Positions 1 to 7,115 of a stretch of DNA of 40,069 nucleotides are shown here, piece after piece. The stretch covers positions 1-40,069 of the forward strand of contig CAUGTZ010000022.1 of NCBI GenBank assembly GCA_959602645.1, read 5' to 3'. The number at the start of each line of letters is the position of its first letter. Positions within the stretch are counted from its first letter, which is position 1. Source of the stretch: an uncultured Collinsella sp. (lineage in GTDB: Bacteria; Actinomycetota; Coriobacteriia; Coriobacteriales; Coriobacteriaceae). A program made the translations under genes and the position numbers. The notes under the pieces were generated by a model. It was not told the DNA's origin and ran no database searches. It was given only the letters and a program-made list of their open reading frames with translations.

Positions 1-13
1 GATGCCAAAACGG

Positions 14-505
14 TCACCCGTGAGGAAGTGTTGGGTTCGAGTGCTGTGGACAATGTTCCAGCATGCTGGGGTCAAATTCGCTTGCGGGGATCACACGGTA
101 CCCGTGACGCAGCAGCAGATCGACAAAAACGCCGTTGCCCGCGGTGAGCGTACCGCTAAAGGTGCCATCGTAGATGTGACCCGTACCGCACGAGGGGCTG
201 CGGTCCTGCAAAATGCACGCAACGATCTCGGACGGGCCGCCCGCCTGCTCGCACATATCGAGCGCGCGCTGAGCACCCTGGCGAAACTCGCGATCGACTG
301 AGGTGTCCTCGCAGGTACGGACTTCGCCGTTCACAATCTCGGACGGCTTGCGCGGTGTGGGCAAGCCACCAAAAACCTCGGGGCACACCAAGAGAACCTC
401 GGTCCCCGTTCGCTCGCAGGCCTCGACCAGCTTGCGATGGTAATTGTCAAGCCCGTTATACTTGCAGCTCTCGCCCATCAAGCAGGCACTCACCACGATC
501 TTCAT
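14..505 (-). CDS. DUF523 family protein
   Basis: A 163-residue protein of the DUF523 family, whose biochemical role is not established. Family hallmarks are visible: an N-terminal SACLMG followed by CKYNG (Cys8 and Cys14), CPEVFGGLPTPRKPSEI near residue 45, and RSPSCG near residue 100. These conserved cysteines suggest a metal or cofactor site, which is inference. The open frame runs 14 codons further upstream, but the ATG at 505 is preceded by GAGGGAG at a normal distance, while the longer start would lie inside the upstream hairpin. The gene follows ftsH on the same strand, separated by that hairpin, so it may be a separate unit or read-through product. Family call is firm; function unknown. 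Confidence 0.85.
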   Translation of the reverse strand: MKIVVSACLMGESCKYNGLDNYHRKLVEACERTGTEVLLVCPEVFGGLPTPRKPSEIVNGEVRTCEDTSVDREFRQGAQRALDMCEQAGGPSEIVACILQDRSPSCGTGHIYDGTFSGTLTAGNGVFVDLLLRHGYRVIPASEFDPSMLEHCPQHSNPTLPHG

Positions 506-523
506 TTGCATCTCCCTCAAGCA

Positions 524-562
524 GAACGCCCCATTTGAGATGGACACTCAAATGGGGCGTTC
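524..562 (-). terminator. Perfect 16-bp inverted repeat after ftsH
   Basis: GAACGCCCCATTTGAG at 524-539 and its exact complement at 547-562 enclose a 7-nt loop. It lies in the 75-bp gap between the ftsH stop and the DUF523 start, so it probably ends the ftsH transcript. No good U-tract follows on either strand, so factor-free termination is uncertain. Confidence 0.55.
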
Positions 563-580
563 GAAACTGCGCAGGCAGCC

Positions 581-2473
581 TTACTGCTGCTTTGGCATCA
601 GCGGATTCTCGCGCGTGAGAAGATTCATAAACTCCTCGCCCGTGATCGTCTCCTTCTTGTACAAATAACGAGCCAGCTCGTGGAGCTTAAACTTGTTCTC
701 CTTCAGGATCTGCAGGGCACGATCGTGCGCATCCTCAATCAGCTTGGCGACAATCGCGTCCACGCGCTCGGCCGTACCGGGAGCGCAGGTAAGCGACGTG
801 TCCTGGTTGAGATACGCATTCTGAACGGTACCGAGCGCCATCATGCCAAACTCATCGGACATACCAAAGCGCGTCACCATGTTACGGGCGAGCTTGGTGG
901 CCTGCTCGATATCGTTGGCGGCACCGGTCGTCATCTCGCCAAAGATGAGTTCCTCGGCCGCACGGCCGCCGCAGTAGACGGCAAGCTTGTCCAAGACCTC
1001 CTGGCGTGTCGTCAGGAAGCGCTCGTCCTCCTCGACCTGCATGGTATAGCCCAGAGCACCGCTCGTGCGCGGCACGATGGTGATCTTGGTGACCGGTGCA
1101 GAGCCCTTCTGGCGAGCGGCAACAATAGCATGGCCAATCTCGTGGTAAGAAACGACCTGCTTCTCGTGATCGGAAAGCACCGTCGACTTACGCTGCTGGC
1201 CAGCGATGACAACCTCCACCGACTCCTCAAAATCGTCCTGCGTGGCGCGCTTGCGACCCTCGCGGACGGCACGCAGGGCGCCTTCGTTGATGATGTTGGC
1301 CAGGTCGGCGCCCGAGGCACCGGGCGTGGCGCGGGCAATCGCGGTCAAATCGATCGGCTGCTCGGTCTTCACACTCTTGGCGTGGAGCTCGAGGATGTTC
1401 TTACGGCCGGTCAGGTCGGGCAGCTCGACGGGAATGCGGCGGTCAAAACGGCCGGGGCGCAGCAGGGCCGGGTCAAGGCTGTCGGGGCGGTTGGTGGCAG
1501 CGAGAACGACGATACCCTTGTGGTTATCGAAGCCGTCCATCTCGGTCAGCAACTGATTGAGCGTCTGCTCGCGCTCGTCGTTGCCGCTAAAGCCGCCGCC
1601 ATCGCGCTTCTTACCGATGGTATCGATCTCATCGATAAAGACGATACAAGGGGCCTTTTCCTTGGCCTGCTTAAACAGGTCACGCACCTTAGCAGCGCCG
1701 CGACCAACAAACATCTCAACGAACTCAGAGCCCGAAATGCTAAAGAACGGCACGCCCGCCTCGCCGGCAACAGCCTTAGCAAGCAGGGTCTTACCGGTAC
1801 CCGGAGGGCCAACAAGGAGAGCACCGCGCGGCAGCTTGGCGCCGATCTCCTCGTAGCGCTGCGGCTTCTCCAGAAAGTCGACGACCTCCTTGAGAGACTC
1901 CTTGGCCTCTTCCTGGCCGGCGACGTCCTTAAAGGTCACGCCCACGTCCTTGGAGGCGATCACGCGCGCGCCGGACTTACCTAGTCCGCCGCCGCCAAAA
2001 CCGCCGCCGCCAAAGTTCATCGACGGACCGTCATCGCCCATAGCCTTCTTCATGCGGCGGTTGAGCCACCAACCGATGAGGAAGAAAATCGCCATGGGAA
2101 GAATGAGCGTAAGCAGGTAGTAGGTCATCAAACCCGAGTTTTTATCGGGAACGACCGACTCCAGCGAAGCGCCAGACTCAAGCACGCGATCGGTAAAGCC
2201 CGCATCGTTCGGCACACCGGTCGTCTTATAGGCGATGTTCTCGTCCTCGCCCTTCTTGGTGTAATAAATCGAGTAATCGTCCGTGTTGTACTCGACCTTG
2301 TCGACACTCTTCTTATCGAGCGCTTTGACAAACGTCGAATAATCGGTCTTCGTAATCTGCTGCGTGTGACCGATGTTGGGGAACAGAACGGTCGAGAGCA
2401 CGAGGTAGACGACGAAGGCGATGAGCACGTAGAGGATCATATTCCGTCTACGTTTGTTGTCATCCATCTCCAT
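581..2473 (-). CDS. ftsH: ATP-dependent zinc metalloprotease FtsH
   Basis: Membrane-anchored AAA+ protease that degrades misfolded and regulatory membrane and cytosolic proteins. Numbered from the chosen start (630 residues): transmembrane helix about 12-32, extracytoplasmic domain, second helix about 115-138, a glycine-rich linker near 155-165, Walker A GPPGTGKT at 222-229, Walker B IVFIDEID at 277-284, and the zinc site HEIGH at 444-448. Length is normal for the family. The frame opens five codons earlier (ATG at 2488), where no Shine-Dalgarno is visible; the ATG at 2473 has GGAG nine bases upstream, so it is preferred, with moderate certainty. It is divergent from the cobO-type gene across a gap of about 90 bp in which no convincing promoter hexamers were found. 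Confidence 0.95.
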   Translation of the reverse strand: MEMDDNKRRRNMILYVLIAFVVYLVLSTVLFPNIGHTQQITKTDYSTFVKALDKKSVDKVEYNTDDYSIYYTKKGEDENIAYKTTGVPNDAGFTDRVLESGASLESVVPDKNSGLMTYYLLTLILPMAIFFLIGWWLNRRMKKAMGDDGPSMNFGGGGFGGGGLGKSGARVIASKDVGVTFKDVAGQEEAKESLKEVVDFLEKPQRYEEIGAKLPRGALLVGPPGTGKTLLAKAVAGEAGVPFFSISGSEFVEMFVGRGAAKVRDLFKQAKEKAPCIVFIDEIDTIGKKRDGGGFSGNDEREQTLNQLLTEMDGFDNHKGIVVLAATNRPDSLDPALLRPGRFDRRIPVELPDLTGRKNILELHAKSVKTEQPIDLTAIARATPGASGADLANIINEGALRAVREGRKRATQDDFEESVEVVIAGQQRKSTVLSDHEKQVVSYHEIGHAIVAARQKGSAPVTKITIVPRTSGALGYTMQVEEDERFLTTRQEVLDKLAVYCGGRAAEELIFGEMTTGAANDIEQATKLARNMVTRFGMSDEFGMMALGTVQNAYLNQDTSLTCAPGTAERVDAIVAKLIEDAHDRALQILKENKFKLHELARYLYKKETITGEEFMNLLTRENPLMPKQQ

Positions 2474-2565
2474 CTGCTTGAACTCCATCTACTGGGGTTG
2501 ATAATGCTAACTAGAATACCCAACCCGGACGGCGATAAACCGACGCCGGGCACGAAAGGACAGAG

Positions 2566-3051
2566 ATGGCATCACTGGAAGTCGGCAAAGTTCAAATCTA
2601 TACGGGCGACGGCAAGGGCAAGACGACGGCTGCGCTGGGGCTCGCGCTGCGCGCCACGGGCTATGGACTTAACGTGCTCATGCTTCAGTTTGCCAAGAAG
2701 CTGCACTGCGCCGAACATGATGCGGCACCACGCCTAGGGCTACGAATTGTACAGGCCGACCGCGACACGCCCGAGGCTTGCGCCGCACAGATCATGGAGC
2801 TCGCACACGAGCAGATCTCACAGGTCGACGTTCTGATTTTGGACGAACTCGGCGAGGCCATGCGCCGCGGCTTCGTGACGCGCGAGGATGTCGAAGCGCT
2901 GATCGCGATAAAGCCCGCCACCACGGAGCTCGTGCTCACCGGCCGCGGACTGCTGCCACTCGCGGACCTCGCGGACCTGGTCACCGAAATGCGCCCCGTC
3001 AAACACTACTTCGACGAAGGCCTCTTAGCCCGCCAAGGCATCGAATACTAG
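2566..3051 (+). CDS. cobO: Corrinoid adenosyltransferase, CobO/BtuR type
   Basis: Transfers the 5'-deoxyadenosyl group of ATP to cob(I)alamin or cob(I)yrinate a,c-diamide, making the coenzyme form of B12. The 161-residue protein has the family P-loop GDGKGKTT at 14-21, an early QIYTG strand, LILDELGEAM near residue 90, LTGRG near 130, and the typical C-terminal GLLARQGIEY. It is slightly shorter than many CobO proteins, lacking an N-terminal extension. An AAAGGA motif precedes the ATG at a normal distance. No other corrinoid gene is nearby, so it more likely serves salvage of imported corrinoid than a local biosynthetic operon (inference). It converges on the MATE gene. Confidence 0.9.
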   Translation: MASLEVGKVQIYTGDGKGKTTAALGLALRATGYGLNVLMLQFAKKLHCAEHDAAPRLGLRIVQADRDTPEACAAQIMELAHEQISQVDVLILDELGEAMRRGFVTREDVEALIAIKPATTELVLTGRGLLPLADLADLVTEMRPVKHYFDEGLLARQGIEY

Positions 3052-3077
3052 CCATTGGGGACGTCCCGAATGGCTAG
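3048..3077. terminator. 30-bp palindrome between convergent genes
   Basis: CTAGCCATT at 3048-3056 pairs with AATGGCTAG at 3069-3077, around the core GGGACGTCCC (3058-3067). The palindrome supplies the TAG stop of both convergent genes, one on each strand. No U-run follows. It probably acts as a two-way terminator or 3'-end protector. Confidence 0.5.
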
Positions 3078-4423
3078 GCGGTGGCGCGGCCTAGCCAGTT
3101 GCCACTGTGGTGGTAGATGGTGAACATCGTGGCCGTGATGAGCCAGGTTACGGGGTAAACCAACAGCAGGTGCTCAAGAGACGGATCGAACGGCATAATC
3201 GCAAACACCCAGATCACCCTCAAGACAACGGTGCCAAAGATGGTGAGCATCATAGGCTGCAGACTCACGCCGGCGCCGCGAATGGAGCCCGACGCGTTTT
3301 CGATAATCGAGAAGATCGCGTAGAACGGCGCGATAAAATGAAGAATCGTCGTGGTGTACGCCGAAATCGAAGCATCATCGACAAACAGACGCGACAGCGG
3401 ACCCGAGAACACCAGCAGCACGGCAGACAGGCCACCAATGAGCATAAACGAAAGCACGAGCGACGTATGGTAGCCCTTGCGCATGCGCTCGTAATTGCGC
3501 GCGCCAAAGTTCTGCGCCGAGAACGTAGTGATCGATACGCCGAGCGCCTCGGTCACCATCCAGATAATGCCATCCAGGCGCCCAGATAGACCCCAAGCAG
3601 TCGTGACATCGGCGCCAAACGAATTAACCGACACCTGGATCAGCACGTTCGAGATCGAATAGGCAGCCGATTGAAAACCGAGTGGCAGACCACACGAGAT
3701 CATACTCTTGCAAATACCGCGATCGATGCCGAGCTTAGACAGCGAAAGACGCCATGCACCCGGAGCGCGCATCATGCGAAACACGATCATCGTTGCATTG
3801 GAGCAAATGGTCAGCGCCACTGCGATGCCGCAGCCCAGCGCCTCCATATGCAACACAGCGACAAAGATGATATCCAGCACCACGTTAACCAGGCAGCCAG
3901 AGGCAATGATCACGGCGGGCCCGCGTGTGTCGCCCACGGCACGCAGCAGTGCGGTTCCCATATTAAGCAGCAGTGCCGCAACCATCGCGGCAAAATAACA
4001 GCGAGCATAGGCCACGCCCTCGGCCAATAGTTCATGCGGCGTGTTCATAAGCACCAGCATGGGCTCAACGAACACTATGCCAAGAATCGAGAAAACGATA
4101 CCGCCCACCAGCGCGAGCGTCATGGCTGTATGGACCGAGCGGCTCAAGCGCTCGTCATCATGCTGGCCAAAATACTGACCGGTAATGACCGCGCAGCCGG
4201 CACCGACGCCAACGCAAAAGCCAATGCAGAGCTCGGTGAGCACCATCGTTGCCTGAATGCCGCCCAGCGCGAGCTTGCCGCCAAACTGACCGACGATATA
4301 CGTACCGATAAGCGTGTAGGCCTGCTGAAAAAACGAACTAAAAAAGATGGGAACGCACAGCGACAGTAATTGCTGCCAAATGACACCTTGCGTTACATCG
4401 ATAGCCGTAGATTTCTTAGCCAC
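3074..4423 (-). CDS. MATE family efflux transporter
   Basis: A 449-residue polytopic inner-membrane protein of the multidrug and toxic compound extrusion family (MatE/DinF/NorM type), which exports cationic compounds using H+ or Na+ gradients. About twelve hydrophobic segments are visible, with the family opening LLSLCVPIFFSSFFQQAY and TYIVGQFGG, and a second-half repeat starting near SMISCGLPLGFQSAAYS. The frame extends to an ATG at 4456, but the GTG at 4423 is preceded by GGGGAGGG and gives the usual N terminus (VAKKSTAID), so it is preferred. It is monocistronic or first in a unit with nothing directly downstream. Substrate cannot be read from sequence. Confidence 0.9.
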   Translation of the reverse strand: MAKKSTAIDVTQGVIWQQLLSLCVPIFFSSFFQQAYTLIGTYIVGQFGGKLALGGIQATMVLTELCIGFCVGVGAGCAVITGQYFGQHDDERLSRSVHTAMTLALVGGIVFSILGIVFVEPMLVLMNTPHELLAEGVAYARCYFAAMVAALLLNMGTALLRAVGDTRGPAVIIASGCLVNVVLDIIFVAVLHMEALGCGIAVALTICSNATMIVFRMMRAPGAWRLSLSKLGIDRGICKSMISCGLPLGFQSAAYSISNVLIQVSVNSFGADVTTAWGLSGRLDGIIWMVTEALGVSITTFSAQNFGARNYERMRKGYHTSLVLSFMLIGGLSAVLLVFSGPLSRLFVDDASISAYTTTILHFIAPFYAIFSIIENASGSIRGAGVSLQPMMLTIFGTVVLRVIWVFAIMPFDPSLEHLLLVYPVTWLITATMFTIYHHSGNWLGRATA

Positions 4424-4548
4424 ACGCCCTCCCCACACGCATACGTCAAACAGCAAAACAGCAATTTAAAACCAAAGCCAAAACCAGCTTAGCACCGACT
4501 GGCGGCGACCGAAACACCCCGAATTAGAGCACGGTGCGGAATAACTGC

Positions 4549-5463
4549 CTAGTGATACAAACCCGGCTGGTAGTGATACTCATTGCTCACGTGCGGACAC
4601 AGCTGCCAAAAGGCGACGGCGCTCGCCGCGGCCACGTTGAGCGAATCGACCCCGTGCGCCATCGGAATGCGCACCGCGTGGTCACAGCCGGCAATGGTCT
4701 TGGCGCCCAAGCCGGCACCCTCGGTGCCCATAAAAATCGCCAAGCGATCAATCTTCTGCAGCACAGGATCATCAAGCGAAACAGAGTCGTCCGTCAACGC
4801 CATAGCGGCACACGAAAAACCGGTATCGTGCAACGCGCTCAGGCCATCATGCGGCCACACACGCGCCTCACTGCCAATACGCGTCCACGGCACCTGAAAC
4901 ACGGTGCCCATGCTCACGCGGGCCGAGCGACGGTACAGCGGGTCGCAGCACGTCGGGTTGACCAAAATACCGTCAACGTTCAATGCGGCAGCCGAGCGGA
5001 AAATCGCGCCAACATTGGTGTGATCGACAATACCCTCAAGCACGCACACGCGCACCGGACGATCCCCCGCCGCCTCGACGACGCCGCCCAAGAACTCATC
5101 AACCGGAATCTGACGCGGGCGACGGAACGCCGCCAGCGCGCCGCGCGTCACGTTAAAGCCCGTCAACTGCTCCATGAGCTCCATGGAGGCCACGAACACG
5201 GGAACCGGACCCGCGCCCTCGCGCACAACTAGGCGCTCAAACAGCGGCATCATCTGGTCGAGCCAGCGTTCGCCCAAAAGAAAACTCACCGGCTCGTATC
5301 CGGCGCGCACCGCACGCTCGATGACCTTAGCGCTCTCTGCGATAAAAATGCCCTTCTGCGGCTCCAGCACGCAGCGAAGCTCACGCTCGGTCAGTCGCAC
5401 GTAAGCATCGAGCCGCTCGTCCTCGAGCGAATCGATTCGCAGAACCTCAACAGCATCAGTCAT
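4549..5463 (-). CDS. SpoU/TrmH-type RNA 2'-O-methyltransferase
   Basis: A 304-residue SPOUT-class methyltransferase, expected to methylate a ribose 2'-OH in tRNA or rRNA with S-adenosylmethionine. The N-terminal part (IDSLEDERLDAYVRLTERELR) resembles the substrate-binding domain of TrmH-like enzymes. The knot motifs are clear: GIVDHTNVGAIFRSAAAL near 165, FMGTEGAGLG near 250 and IPMAHGVDSLNVAAASAV near 275. The start at 5463 (MTDAVEV) was chosen because the 24 residues upstream are not family-like; no strong Shine-Dalgarno distinguishes it. The exact target nucleotide is not predictable from sequence. It lies after thyA-dfrA on the same strand, separated by a likely terminator. Confidence 0.88.
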   Translation of the reverse strand: MTDAVEVLRIDSLEDERLDAYVRLTERELRCVLEPQKGIFIAESAKVIERAVRAGYEPVSFLLGERWLDQMMPLFERLVVREGAGPVPVFVASMELMEQLTGFNVTRGALAAFRRPRQIPVDEFLGGVVEAAGDRPVRVCVLEGIVDHTNVGAIFRSAAALNVDGILVNPTCCDPLYRRSARVSMGTVFQVPWTRIGSEARVWPHDGLSALHDTGFSCAAMALTDDSVSLDDPVLQKIDRLAIFMGTEGAGLGAKTIAGCDHAVRIPMAHGVDSLNVAAASAVAFWQLCPHVSNEYHYQPGLYH

Positions 5464-5507
5464 AGCAGACAGCCCGCACCCTTCTTTGCAGCACCTATAC
5501 AAATATC

Positions 5508-5530
5508 GGGGCAACGCCATGCGCCGCCCC
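5508..5530 (-). terminator. Likely terminator of thyA-dfrA
   Basis: In minus-strand RNA, GGGGCGGCGC and GCGTTGCCCC form a 10-bp stem with an AUG loop; two of the pairs are G-U and exist only on this strand. A U-rich stretch (GATATTTG) follows. It lies 43 bp after the dfrA stop. Confidence 0.6.
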
Positions 5531-5572
5531 GTCATTCATTTCAACCCGATAATACCGAAGGGAGAATCGGTT

Positions 5573-6091
5573 TTACGCCTCGATGCGACGATACGTCACG
5601 AACTCATAATCGACGCCCTCGTCACCCTCACCGGCGACAATCGTCGCGACCCCGCTACGCTGCGCAATCTCCCACGCAGGATCGGCATCCAGATTGGGAA
5701 AGTACGTGTCCACGGCATGGGCGCAATGGTTGTGCGTGACCTCGGCCTCGGCGCAATACGGCAAAAACTGCCGATACACCTCACCGCCACCGATCACCCA
5801 GGCAACAGGCTCATCGGCTACCGCGGCGAGCGCCTCGTCAACGCTATGCACCACGTCGACGCCCTCGCGGGTAAAGCCCATATCGCGCGTAAGCACAATA
5901 TTGCGGCGGTTCTTGAGAGGACGCCCGCCGGGGAAACTCAGCAGCGTCTTGCGCCCCATGATGACCGGGCAGCCCTTGGTGCAGGCCACAAAATGGCGCA
6001 TGTCGGCGCGATTGGACACCACCATGTCGCCCTCGCACCCAATGCCCCAATCGTCACACACGGCAACGATCGCAGATAGCTTACACGTCAT
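5573..6091 (-). CDS. dfrA: Dihydrofolate reductase, atypical active-site loop
   Basis: Reduces dihydrofolate to tetrahydrofolate with NADPH, restoring the folate oxidised by the neighbouring ThyA. The 172-residue protein shows LSAIVAVCDDWGIG at the N terminus, the catalytic-acid equivalent Asp30, CPVIMGRKTLLSFPG near 45-59, IVLTRD near 71, and the cofactor motif VIGGGEVYRQFLP near 103-115. The usual Pro-Trp of the Met20-loop region (as in LPW) is replaced by Val24-Val25, which is uncommon. The ATG at 6091 is preferred because AGGTGG sits five bases upstream; in-frame GTG codons lie just before it. The gene begins 10 bp after the thyA stop, so the two are co-transcribed. Confidence 0.92.
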   Translation of the reverse strand: MTCKLSAIVAVCDDWGIGCEGDMVVSNRADMRHFVACTKGCPVIMGRKTLLSFPGGRPLKNRRNIVLTRDMGFTREGVDVVHSVDEALAAVADEPVAWVIGGGEVYRQFLPYCAEAEVTHNHCAHAVDTYFPNLDADPAWEIAQRSGVATIVAGEGDEGVDYEFVTYRRIEA

Positions 6092-6100
6092 GAGCACCAC

Positions 6101-6949
6101 CTACACCGCAATGGGAATGTTCTTGACCTGCGGGCCGTGCTCGTAGCCCTCGACGATGAGGTCATCGGTCGTAAACGCATAGAAATCGTGCACGTCGGGG
6201 TTAAGCGTTACCTTAGGAGCCGCAAACTGCGGACGCTCGATAAGCTCACGGACGATATTGACATGACGGTCGTAAATGTGGGCATCGGCAATCACATGCA
6301 GCAGCTCACCGGGAATCATATCGACCGACTGTGCGACCATCATCAGCAAGATGGCGTACTGGCACACATTCCAGTTATTCGCGGCCAAAATGTCCTGACT
6401 GCGCTGGTTGAGAATCATGTTGAGCGTGGGCTTATCGTCCTGCGGGCGCTGCGTGACGTTATAAGTCACGCTGTAGGCGCACGGATACAGGTGCATCTCG
6501 GAAAGGTCGCTAAACACGTACGTGTTGGTCATGATGCGGCGGCTGTACGGCGTATGCTTAAGGTCGTACAGCACGCGGTCCATCTGGTCGAAATCGCCCT
6601 CGGCATAACGGCTCTTCTGGCCAATCTGATACCCGTAGGCCTTGCCGATGGAGCCGGTCTCGTCGGCCCACTCGTCCCAAATATGGCTGTTGAGGTCATG
6701 CACGTTATTGGACTTCTTTTGATAGATCCACAAAATCTCGTCCATCGCAGACTTAAGCGCCGTGCGGCGCAAGGTAAGCGCGGGGAACTCCTCGCGCAGG
6801 TCGTAGCGTGCCGTAACGCCAAAGTTTTTAATGGTATAGGCAGGGGTGCCGTCCTCCCACACCGGACGGACCTTTTGGCCCTCGGTGGTGGTGCCATGGT
6901 CCAAGATATCGCGGCACATGGCTACAAACTGTTGATCAGCTTTGCTCAT
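6101..6949 (-). CDS. thyA: Thymidylate synthase
   Basis: Converts dUMP to dTMP using methylene-tetrahydrofolate. The 282-residue protein has the folate/dUMP-site features IWDEWADETGSIGKAYGYQ near 90-110, RRIMTNTY, the catalytic-cysteine segment HLYPCAYS, LNQRSQDILAANNWN, and HIYDRH near 230. The residue after the Cys-containing PC pair is Ala rather than the His of the Escherichia coli enzyme, as in a divergent group of ThyA proteins known to me from anaerobes. The reading frame is open for 105 more codons upstream, but AGGAGGG directly before the ATG at 6949 and the family's length fix the start. It leads a two-gene unit with dfrA. Confidence 0.95.
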   Translation of the reverse strand: MSKADQQFVAMCRDILDHGTTTEGQKVRPVWEDGTPAYTIKNFGVTARYDLREEFPALTLRRTALKSAMDEILWIYQKKSNNVHDLNSHIWDEWADETGSIGKAYGYQIGQKSRYAEGDFDQMDRVLYDLKHTPYSRRIMTNTYVFSDLSEMHLYPCAYSVTYNVTQRPQDDKPTLNMILNQRSQDILAANNWNVCQYAILLMMVAQSVDMIPGELLHVIADAHIYDRHVNIVRELIERPQFAAPKVTLNPDVHDFYAFTTDDLIVEGYEHGPQVKNIPIAV

Positions 6950-6983
6950 TGACCCTCCTGTCAGTCGCCTACAAGCGAGATTC

Positions 6984-6992
6984 ATTGTAGCA
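6984..6992 (-). promoter_or_regulatory. Extended -10 promoter of thyA
   Basis: On the minus strand this reads TGCTACAAT, a TGn plus near-consensus -10 box. It would start RNA about 28 bases before the thyA ATG. The -35 region is poor. Confidence 0.55.
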
Positions 6993-7036
6993 CAGGCGCA
7001 CGCGGCCCCACAGCCCAAACATAAGCCCTCATTTTC

Positions 7037-7048
7037 TGACATATGCCA
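7037..7048. promoter_or_regulatory. Operator-like palindrome, upstream copy
   Basis: TGACATATGCCA, 11 of 12 bases matching the perfect palindrome at 7090-7101. It lies just upstream of the -35 box of the DUF134-NifX gene. Together with flanking bases the two copies form a perfect 14-bp inverted repeat (7032-7045 and 7093-7106). Likely bound by the product of the downstream gene or another dimeric regulator (inference). Confidence 0.6.
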
Positions 7049-7056
7049 AAAATTCA

Positions 7057-7084
7057 TTGCGCAAATCTGCACGTTCGCTATTCT
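7057..7084 (+). promoter_or_regulatory. Promoter of the DUF134-NifX gene
   Basis: TTGCGC at 7057-7062 and TATTCT at 7079-7084 are separated by 16 bp. Transcription would start near 7091, inside the downstream palindrome. Confidence 0.55.
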
Positions 7085-7089
7085 ATTGT

Positions 7090-7101
7090 TGACATATGTC
7101 A
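7090..7101. promoter_or_regulatory. Operator-like palindrome, downstream copy
   Basis: TGACATATGTCA is a perfect 12-bp palindrome covering the predicted transcription start and lying just before the Shine-Dalgarno of the DUF134-NifX gene. Its centre is 53 bp from that of the upstream copy, close to five helical turns. Confidence 0.65.
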
Positions 7102-7115
7102 GAAAAGGAGTGCGC

